DNA of 34,476 nucleotides, taken from Lysobacterales bacterium (lineage in GTDB: Bacteria > Pseudomonadota > Gammaproteobacteria > Xanthomonadales > Rhodanobacteraceae). Both the position numbers and the translations under genes were made by a program. The first letter of the stretch is position 1, and every line of letters begins with the position of its first letter. Shown in pieces: positions 28,866 through 34,476 of this stretch. The notes under the pieces were generated by a model, which did no database searches, was not told the DNA's origin, and saw only the letters and a list, made by a program, of their open reading frames with translations. The stretch lies in assembly GCA_017305055.1 (NCBI GenBank), contig JAFKMZ010000033.1:1-34476 (forward strand), read 5' to 3'.

Positions 28866-30052
28866 CTGCGCGGCCGGCGCAGGCTGAGGTGGCCGGCGTT
28901 GATCAGCGCCCGCAGCAGTTCGATGCCGGTGGCATCGGGTCGGTTGGAGAGCACCAGGCTGGACTGCGCGCACAGCGCCTGCGCCAGTGGCGCCGGGGCG
29001 GGGTAGGCCTCGCCACTTGCATACAGCGTGCATGCGTGGCCGCTGCGGCTCCAGGCCAGGCGCGTCCACGGGTGGCGCAACAACATGGCCCCCGGCACGA
29101 GTCTCGCAGTCAGCGCGGCAGGCGACAGCGGCCTGACCGGCGCGGCGACCACCTGGGCGTTGCGGTAGCGGGTGATGAAGCGGCCGAACCAGTCGAGCAG
29201 CATGGCGTCGTCGAACGCCGCCGCAAACGGCAGGGTCTGGCGGAGCCGGCGCAGCGTGGCGCGATCGATCTCGCCGCTGCGCGTGGCGGGGACGAGATCG
29301 GGGTCGGCATAGCGCCGGTCGTCGGGCAGGCGCTCGGCAAGGTAGTCGGCCAGGTCGCCAGTCAGCTCCGCTGCGGAAGGCGCGCGCATGCCGACGGACA
29401 AGGTCATGCAGCGCGCACCCACGGCAATGCCATCGTGCGGCACGCCGGGCGGCAGGTACAGCAGGTCGCCGGGCTCCAGCAGCCACTCGTGGGTGGGCGT
29501 GAAATGCACCAGCTGCTTCAGCTCCACGTCGGGGCGGAAATCCCTGGGCGCCGCCGGATCGGTGCTGATCGCCCAGTGCCGCTGGCCCAGGCCCTGGATC
29601 AGGAAGACGTCGTACTGGTCGACGTGCGCGCCGACCCCGCCGCCGTCCTCGGCATACGACACCATGATGTCGTCCACGCGCCAGCTGGGCAGGAAGTTGA
29701 AGGGCTGCAGCAGTCGGGCGACGTCGGCATCCCACTTGTCGACGTCCTGCACCAGCAGGGTCCAGTTGGCGTTGCCGGTCCTGGCGAAATCGTCCTCGCC
29801 GAGCGGGCCGTTGTGCACCTGCCAGTGGTCGCGCTTTTCGTCGTGGGTGACCAGCCGCGCCAGCACCCCATCTCCGCAGGCCAGGCCGGCCAGGTCCTCA
29901 GGCTGCAAGGGCGGGTCGAAGCTGGGGAACGCCTGGCGCACCAGCAACGGCCGCTTCTGCCAGTAGTCGCGCAGGAATTGCGCTGGGCGCATGCCCAGTG
30001 GCTGCCTGGTGGAACCTTGGACCTCGATGGGGGGAGCGGCAGGTTTGCTCAT
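28862..30052 (-). CDS. roxA: Cupin/JmjC-type ribosomal oxygenase (YcfD/RoxA, L16 arginine hydroxylase)
   Basis: A 396-residue Fe(II)/2-oxoglutarate oxygenase. E. coli YcfD (RoxA) hydroxylates an arginine of ribosomal protein L16. The facial triad is visible: His143 and Asp145 in GAHVDQYDVFLIQ and His206 in PPGVPHDG. Other family segments are QKRPLLVRQAFP, NFLPSWRVDDIMVSYA and GQRHWAIS. The C-terminal part (about 240-396) is the dimerisation and winged-helix region. The start at 30052 (MSKPAAPP) has no ribosome site, but a TACAAT -10 lies only 6 bp before it, so the mRNA may be leaderless; a start at 30085 would add 11 residues but would lie upstream of that -10. The stop overlaps the GNAT start by 4 nt. 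Confidence 0.92.
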   Translation of the reverse strand: MSKPAAPPIEVQGSTRQPLGMRPAQFLRDYWQKRPLLVRQAFPSFDPPLQPEDLAGLACGDGVLARLVTHDEKRDHWQVHNGPLGEDDFARTGNANWTLLVQDVDKWDADVARLLQPFNFLPSWRVDDIMVSYAEDGGGVGAHVDQYDVFLIQGLGQRHWAISTDPAAPRDFRPDVELKQLVHFTPTHEWLLEPGDLLYLPPGVPHDGIAVGARCMTLSVGMRAPSAAELTGDLADYLAERLPDDRRYADPDLVPATRSGEIDRATLRRLRQTLPFAAAFDDAMLLDWFGRFITRYRNAQVVAAPVRPLSPAALTARLVPGAMLLRHPWTRLAWSRSGHACTLYASGEAYPAPAPLAQALCAQSSLVLSNRPDATGIELLRALINAGHLSLRRPRR

Positions 30053-30058
30053 GGGCGC

Positions 30059-30064
30059 ATTGTA
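30059..30064 (-). promoter_or_regulatory. -10 element of a possibly leaderless roxA transcript
   Basis: TACAAT on the minus strand (30064-30059) is followed by GCGCCC and then the roxA ATG, so the normal start distance puts the first transcribed base at or next to the A of ATG. The -35 is weak (CGTTGT with 17 bp spacing). No Shine-Dalgarno sequence fits upstream. Confidence 0.5.
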
Positions 30065-30158
30065 CCGGTGGCCCGGGCCAGACAACGCGACAAGACGCCG
30101 CGTCCCGGGGCATGATGCCTCGCACAGGGCTCCTCTTTATCGCGATTCGGAGAGACTC

Positions 30159-31100
30159 ATGATCCACGACAACGTGCTCGATACGATCGGCAATACCCCG
30201 GTCATCCGCTTGCATCGCATGGGTCCGTCCCACGTCGAGCTGTACGTCAAGGTGGAGGCATTCAACCCGGGTGGCTCGGTCAAGGACCGGCTGGCGCTGG
30301 CCATCATCCTCGACGCCGAGCAACGCGGCGTGCTGCGGCCCGGCCAGACCGTGATCGAGGCCACCTCGGGCAATACCGGGGTGGCCCTGGCCGCGATCTG
30401 CGCGGCGCGCGGCTATCCGTTCGTGGCGGTGATGACCGAGACCTTCTCGGTCGAGCGCCGCCGCCTGATCCGCGCCTATGGCGGCAAGGTGCTGCTGACG
30501 CCGGCGGCGGCACGCGGCACGGGCATGGTGGAGAAGGCCCGCGAGCTGGCCGCAAAACACGGCTGGTTCCTTGCCAGCCAGTTCGAGAACCCGGCCAACC
30601 CGGCCTACCACCGCCAGACCACCGCGGCCGAGATCCTGCGCGACTTTGCCGGCCGCCGCCTGGATTGCTTCGTCAGTGGCTGGGGCACCGGCGGCACCCT
30701 GACCGGCGTCGGCGAGGTGCTCAAGGTCGCCCGCCCCGAGGTGCAGGTCGTGGCCGCCGAGCCGGGCCAGGCGGCGTTGTTGTCCGGCGGCGAATGGCAG
30801 CCGCACAAGATCCAGGGCTGGACGCCGGATTTCATCCCCGCCGTGCTCAATCCCAGGGTCGTCGACCGCATCGTGTTGATTGACGACGAGCGGGCCCGCG
30901 ACACCACGCGCCAGCTTGCCCAGCGCGAAGGCATCTTCGCCGGCCTGTCCTCCGGCGCCACCCTGGCTGCCGCACTCGAGGTCGCCGCCGGTGCGCCACG
31001 GGGCGCCGTGTTGCTGGCGATGCTGCCCGATACCGGCGAGCGCTATCTGTCCACCTTCCTGTTCGAGGGCGTCAACGAGGGCTCGGACGAGGTGGAGTGA
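30159..31100 (+). CDS. cysK: Cysteine synthase (O-acetylserine sulfhydrylase, CysK/CysM family)
   Basis: A 313-residue PLP enzyme that makes cysteine from O-acetylserine and sulfide. The PLP lysine is Lys42 in NPGGSVKDR; the substrate-binding loop is EATSGNTGVAL; the PLP-phosphate loop is GWGTGGTLTGVG; and GIFAGLSSGATLAAAL follows. PHKIQGWTPDFIP and MTETFSVERR resemble CysK, while NPGGSVKDR and the N-terminal IGNTPVIRLHRMGP are CysM-like, so the subtype is open. The ATG at 30159 is preceded by CGGAGAG at good spacing. It is divergent from roxA (106 bp between starts). A cystathionine beta-synthase-like role is less likely, since no extra regulatory domain is present. Confidence 0.9.
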   Translation: MIHDNVLDTIGNTPVIRLHRMGPSHVELYVKVEAFNPGGSVKDRLALAIILDAEQRGVLRPGQTVIEATSGNTGVALAAICAARGYPFVAVMTETFSVERRRLIRAYGGKVLLTPAAARGTGMVEKARELAAKHGWFLASQFENPANPAYHRQTTAAEILRDFAGRRLDCFVSGWGTGGTLTGVGEVLKVARPEVQVVAAEPGQAALLSGGEWQPHKIQGWTPDFIPAVLNPRVVDRIVLIDDERARDTTRQLAQREGIFAGLSSGATLAAALEVAAGAPRGAVLLAMLPDTGERYLSTFLFEGVNEGSDEVE

Positions 31101-31272
31101 CGCGCCTGGTTTGGCGGCAGGTGAGGGGCCTGCGGCTCCGCACACCCGATGATGCCGGACGAGACTTTGCGGCTGCGTCGATGTACGGTCTACCATGGCT
31201 TGCGGATGTCAGCCGGGGATAACCACACGTTGCCCATCTGGGCACGCAACGCATGGGCATGGGGAGATGCAG

Positions 31273-32721
31273 ATGAGAATGTCATGTTTGCGCGCGACGA
31301 CGCTCGCGCTGGTACTTGCGGGGTCGGTGGCGCTTGCCGCCCACGCCGCGGCAACGCCACCTACCGAGTTTCCGCCGGGCGCCTTCCCGTCCACCTACCA
31401 ACCGCTGCCTGCGCAGGTCACGCTGATCGAGCACGCGACGATCTACACCGGCACCGGCGAGCGCATCGACGATGGCGCGGTGCTGCTGCGTGACGGCAAG
31501 ATTGCCGCGATCGGCAAGCAGGTCGACGCGCCAGCCGGGGCCACCGTCATCGATGCCAAGGGCAAGTACGTCACCCCTGGCCTGATCGACGTGCACTCGC
31601 ACCTCGGCGTCTATCCGTCGCCCGCGGTGGAATCCACCGGCAACGGCAACGAGATGACCAACCCGAACACGTCCCAGGTGATGGCCGAGCACTCGGTCTG
31701 GCCGCAGGACCCGGGCTTCAACACGGCGCGTGCCGGCGGCGTGACCACACTGGAGATCCTGCCCGGTTCCGGCAACCTGATCGGTGGACGCGGCGTGGTG
31801 CTGAAGAACGTGCCGGCGACCACCGTGCAGGCAATGAAGTTCCCGGACGCACCGTACGGCCTCAAGATGGCCTGCGGTGAGAATCCGATGCGGGTCTACG
31901 GCAGCCGCCACCAGTTCCCCTCGACCATCATGGGCGACGTTGCCGGCTACCGCCAGGCGTTTGCCGACGCCCAGGCCTACGACCGCGAGTGGAAGGCCTG
32001 GGAGGCGAAGGGGAAGGCCGGTCCGCCGCCGAAGCGCGACCTGGGCAAGGAAACCCTGGCCGAAGTGCTCGACGGCAAGATCCGGGTGCAGATGCATTGC
32101 TACCGTGCGGACGAAATGGCCCAGCTGCTCGATGTCGCGCACGAGTTCGGCTTCACGATCTCCGCGTTCCACCATGCCGTCGAGGCGTACAAGATCCCGC
32201 ATTTGCTGGCCAAGACGAATACCTGCGCGGCGGTGTGGGCTGACTGGTGGGGCTTCAAGATGGAAGCCTGGGACGGCATTCGCGCGAACCTGGCGATGAC
32301 CGATGCCGGTGGCGCCTGCGCGATGATCCACTCGGATGACGAGAACGGCATCCAGCGCCTCAACCAGGAAGTGGCCAAGGCCTGGGCTGCGGGTCTGCGT
32401 GCCGGGCTCCACATCAGCAAGGAACATGCGGTGATGTGGATGACGCTGAATCCTGCGAAGGCGCTCGGCCTGGCCGACCGCATCGGCTCGCTGGAGCCGG
32501 GCAAGGATGCCGACGTGGTGCTCTGGAGCGCCGACCCGTTCAGCGTCTATGCGCGCACGGAGAAGGTGTTCCTCGATGGCGCCGTGGTCTATGACCGCGC
32601 CGATCCGGCACGGCAGTCGAAGTCGGACTTCATGCTCGGCAGCTTCATCGGGCCGCATGCCGCGAAGCCTGACAAGGCCACCGACGCCACCGCTACCGCT
32701 ACCGGGGAGGGCACGCGATGA
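31273..32721 (+). CDS. Exported metal-dependent amidohydrolase (imidazolonepropionase-like)
   Basis: A 482-residue protein with an N-terminal signal peptide (basic MRMSCLRATT, hydrophobic LALVLAGSVALAA, cleavage near AHA-A), so it is probably periplasmic. The amidohydrolase superfamily metal site is present: His108 and His110 in GLIDVHSHLG, a third His in MHCYRADEM, another in SAFHHAVEAYK, and the catalytic Asp region HSDDENG. The C-terminal beta-sandwich closes with ALGLADRIGSLEPGKDADVVLWSADP, typical of the family. Peptidase or amidase activity is likely, but the substrate is unknown. The ATG at 31273 is chosen because GGGGAG (31261-31266 region) lies 6 bp upstream; ATGs at 31267 and 31279 are alternatives. 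It overlaps the next gene by 4 nt (ATGA). Confidence 0.9.
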   Translation: MRMSCLRATTLALVLAGSVALAAHAAATPPTEFPPGAFPSTYQPLPAQVTLIEHATIYTGTGERIDDGAVLLRDGKIAAIGKQVDAPAGATVIDAKGKYVTPGLIDVHSHLGVYPSPAVESTGNGNEMTNPNTSQVMAEHSVWPQDPGFNTARAGGVTTLEILPGSGNLIGGRGVVLKNVPATTVQAMKFPDAPYGLKMACGENPMRVYGSRHQFPSTIMGDVAGYRQAFADAQAYDREWKAWEAKGKAGPPPKRDLGKETLAEVLDGKIRVQMHCYRADEMAQLLDVAHEFGFTISAFHHAVEAYKIPHLLAKTNTCAAVWADWWGFKMEAWDGIRANLAMTDAGGACAMIHSDDENGIQRLNQEVAKAWAAGLRAGLHISKEHAVMWMTLNPAKALGLADRIGSLEPGKDADVVLWSADPFSVYARTEKVFLDGAVVYDRADPARQSKSDFMLGSFIGPHAAKPDKATDATATATGEGTR

Positions 32722-34067
32722 AATACCTGGTCATGCTCCTGGCGCTGCTCTGCGTCGCCTGCAGTCCCGCCGACCATTCGGACGGCCAAACCGGCGCCGT
32801 CGCCTCCACGGCCACGGCGGACACCCACTCCGGAACCTGGGCGATCACCGGCGGCACGGTCTACACCCTGGGCGCCGCCGGCAAGATCGAGCACGGCACG
32901 GTGCTCATCAAGGATGGCCGCATTGCCGCGGTCGGCACCGACGTCGCCATCCCGGCGGATGCCGGGCGCATCGACGCCACCGGCAAGGTCGTCACACCGG
33001 GCATCTTCGATCCCGAGAGCCAGTTCGGCGTCGTCGAGGTGGGCGCGGTCAGGGAGACCCGCGATGGTTCGGCCGGTGATTCGCGCTTCAGCGCCGCGTT
33101 CGACGTCGCGGAGGCGATCAATCCGCGCTCGGTGCTGATTCCGGTCAACCGCATCGCCGGCGTCACCCGCGCGATGGTGTCGCCGACCAATGGCGGCAAG
33201 CGCATCATCGCCGGTCGCGGCGCGATCATCGACCTGGGCTCCACCGAGGGCTTCATCCACCGCGATCCCGCAGCCATGTTCGCCACGCTCGGCGAATCCG
33301 GCGCCAGGCAGGTCGGCGGCTCGCGCGCCGCGGCGCTGCTGGCCTTGCGCGAGGCACTGCAGGATGCCCGGGACTACGCCGACAACGCCAGCGCCTATGC
33401 CAAGAACCAGCGCCGCAGCTACGCGCTGAGCATGCTGGATCTGCAGGCGTTGGGCCCGGTGCTGGACGGCAAGCAGCCGCTGGTGATCGAGGTCAACCGG
33501 GCCAGCGACATCGAGGCGGCATTGCGGCTGGCCCAGGACTTCAAGCTGAAGCTGATCGTCTCCGGCGGCGCCGAGGCCTGGATGGTTGCCGATGAGCTGG
33601 CGAAGGCCAAGGTACCGGTGATGCTCAATCCGCTGGAGGACCTGCCGGCGCACTTCGAGACGCTGGGCTCGACGCTGGAAAACGCCGCGCGCCTGCAGAA
33701 GGCCGGGGTCCTGATCGCGTTCGCCACCGGCGACACGCACAACGCGCGCAACGTCACCCAGGCCGCGGGCAACGCCGTCGCCAATGGCCTGCCGTGGCTG
33801 GACGCGCTCAAGGCGCTGATGCTGAATCCGGCGCGGATCTACGGCATGGACCAGGACCTGGGCACGCTGGAGCAGGGCAAGCTGGCAGACGTGGTGGTGT
33901 GGAGCGCCGATCCGCTGGAACTGTCCAGTGCCGCCGACCAGGTCTTCATTGCCGGCCGCAAGATTCCCATGGTCAGCCGGCAGACCATGCTGCGTGACCG
34001 CTACCTGCAGGAAATGCAGGGGAAACAGGCGCTGCCGGCCGGGTACATCGTGCCGGCTGCGCAGTAA
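32718..34067 (+). CDS. Exported amidohydrolase-like protein with degenerate metal site
   Basis: A 449-residue relative of the upstream amidohydrolase. The N-terminus MKYLVMLLALLCVAC is a signal peptide with a likely lipobox (Cys15, though position -3 is Cys rather than Leu), which suggests an outer- or inner-membrane lipoprotein. The fold is indicated by WAITGGTVYTLG, IKDGRIAAVG, VVTPGIFDPESQFG and the C-terminal LGTLEQGKLADVVVWSADPLE. At residues 95-104 the usual GxxDxHxH has become GIFDPESQFG, and the later His ligand positions (around VIEVNRASD and LIVSGGAEAW) also lack His, so metal-dependent catalysis is doubtful. ATGA coupling to the intact enzyme suggests the two act as partner subunits. 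It is followed by a strong hairpin. Confidence 0.88.
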   Translation: MKYLVMLLALLCVACSPADHSDGQTGAVASTATADTHSGTWAITGGTVYTLGAAGKIEHGTVLIKDGRIAAVGTDVAIPADAGRIDATGKVVTPGIFDPESQFGVVEVGAVRETRDGSAGDSRFSAAFDVAEAINPRSVLIPVNRIAGVTRAMVSPTNGGKRIIAGRGAIIDLGSTEGFIHRDPAAMFATLGESGARQVGGSRAAALLALREALQDARDYADNASAYAKNQRRSYALSMLDLQALGPVLDGKQPLVIEVNRASDIEAALRLAQDFKLKLIVSGGAEAWMVADELAKAKVPVMLNPLEDLPAHFETLGSTLENAARLQKAGVLIAFATGDTHNARNVTQAAGNAVANGLPWLDALKALMLNPARIYGMDQDLGTLEQGKLADVVVWSADPLELSSAADQVFIAGRKIPMVSRQTMLRDRYLQEMQGKQALPAGYIVPAAQ

Positions 34068-34083
34068 GGCTCGCCGGAGGGAC

Positions 34084-34109
34084 GGGGTGGTCAGTATCTT
34101 GACCACCCC
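34084..34109. terminator. Hairpin between convergent amidohydrolase and yajQ genes
   Basis: GGGGTGGTCA (34084-34093) and TGACCACCCC (34100-34109) are perfect inverted copies around six bases. It lies 16 bp after the amidohydrolase stop. No T run follows on the plus strand, so it is either a weak bidirectional terminator or a 3'-end stabiliser. Confidence 0.6.
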
Positions 34110-34140
34110 CTGCCGCGTCGGCACATGGTCCTGACATGCT

Positions 34141-34175
34141 GAAGTGCTTCCCGCTTTCGCGGGCATGACGAAAGG
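34141..34175. repeat. Short REP-like hairpin
   Basis: CCCGC-TTTC-GCGGG (34150-34163) is followed by CATGACGAAAGG, with an alternative CTTTCG/CGAAAG pairing. Sequences of the form CCCGCTTTCGCGGGnATGACG are, to my knowledge, common dispersed intergenic repeats in Xanthomonadales. Only one copy is in the window, so the call rests on recollection and structure. Confidence 0.4.
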
Positions 34176-34219
34176 CTGTGTCTTCCGCTGCTGGTTGCGC
34201 GCTTTCGTCCCTGGCAACT

Positions 34220-34476
34220 TCAATCGCGGAAATTGTCGAACTGCAGCGGCAGCTCGACGTCGGCCTTGCGCAGCACGGCCATCGCGCTCTGCAGGTCGTC
34301 GCGTTTCTTGCCGCTGACGCGCAGCTTGTCGCCGTTGATCTGCGCCTCGACCTTCAGCTTGGCGGCCTTGAGCAAGCCGACCAGTTTCTTGGCCACGGCT
34401 TGCTCGATGCCCTGCTTCACGGTGATCTTCTGGCGCGCCCCGGCGAGGTTGGTTTCCACCTCGCCGGCATCGAGCG
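34220..34476 (-). CDS. yajQ: YajQ-family nucleotide-binding protein, 3' end only
   Basis: The last 85 or so codons of a YajQ (DUF520/UPF0234) protein; the 5' part is beyond the right edge. The segment [21 protein letters not shown], split here, then [22 protein letters not shown] and the C-terminal [10 protein letters not shown] match the family ending. YajQ proteins bind nucleotides or RNA; in Xanthomonas campestris a YajQ protein is a cyclic di-GMP effector that affects virulence gene expression. The gene is convergent with the amidohydrolase pair. An internal GTG at 34459 is not the true start, because the conserved frame continues to the edge (LDAGE before it). Confidence 0.92.
   Translation of the reverse strand, partial: LDAGEVETNLAGARQKITVKQGIEQAVAKKLVGLLKAAKLKVEAQINGDKLRVSGKKRDDLQSAMAVLRKADVELPLQFDNFRD

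Overview
The window is GC-rich chromosomal DNA of a gammaproteobacterium, most likely of the Xanthomonadales (Lysobacterales), with a Rhodanobacter/Dyella-like relative as the best guess. The grounds are the conserved tRNA-fMet/rimP/nusA/infB/rbfA/truB/rpsO/pnp block, a class III (PhaE/PhaC) polyhydroxyalkanoate synthase beside it, a GyrA with Gln at position 83 (as I recall for Stenotrophomonas), a PilH-type regulator and abundant short hairpin repeats. No phage, insertion sequence, plasmid, CRISPR or secondary-metabolite locus is visible. Almost everything is core metabolism or information processing, so the points of interest lie in regulatory DNA, repeats and unusual protein architectures.

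Layout. (1) 1-1589, minus strand: a Tat-exported FAD sugar/polyol dehydrogenase pair (small subunit, then GMC large subunit). The large subunit carries an in-frame amber codon at residue 56 and runs off the left edge. (2) 1906-11431, plus strand: a promoter and initiator tRNA, two intrinsic terminators, then rimP, nusA, infB, rbfA, truB, rpsO and pnp. A 50-bp two-hairpin element occurs three times at an exact 64-bp period before nusA and once inverted between rpsO and pnp. (3) 11505-14977, plus: phaE (with a long basic tail), phaC, a PspC-domain miniprotein and mtnA. (4) 15074-17889, plus: gyrA behind a perfect 11-9-11 inverted repeat and a possible attenuator. (5) 17958-19488, plus: hsp20 behind a sigma-32-like promoter, then cbpA. 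(6) 19552-21596, minus: pilH, and a LOG-family gene followed by an AcuI/YhdH-type reductase. (7) 21714-21892: three 56-bp tandem repeats. (8) 21902-27767, minus: sucA, sucB and lpdA, the complete 2-oxoglutarate dehydrogenase complex. (9) 27879-30064, minus: the cupin ribosomal oxygenase roxA, coupled by ATGA overlap to a two-domain GNAT protein. (10) 30159-34067, plus: cysteine synthase, then two ATGA-overlapping exported amidohydrolase-like proteins, the second of which has lost the metal-binding HxH motif. (11) 34220 to the right edge, minus: the 3' end of yajQ.

How the genes work together. Block 2 is the classical transcription/translation operon: ribosome maturation (RimP, RbfA), elongation control (NusA), initiation (IF2 and initiator tRNA), tRNA modification (TruB), ribosomal protein S15 and RNA decay (PNPase). 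PhaE and PhaC make storage polyester. SucA, SucB and Lpd convert 2-oxoglutarate to succinyl-CoA. Hsp20 and CbpA are a small heat-shock protein and J-protein pair. RoxA probably hydroxylates a ribosomal protein. I found no clearly new multi-gene system. The strongest leads are the 50-bp element around nusA and pnp, the basic PhaE tail, the gyrA operator and leader, and the degenerate amidohydrolase partner.
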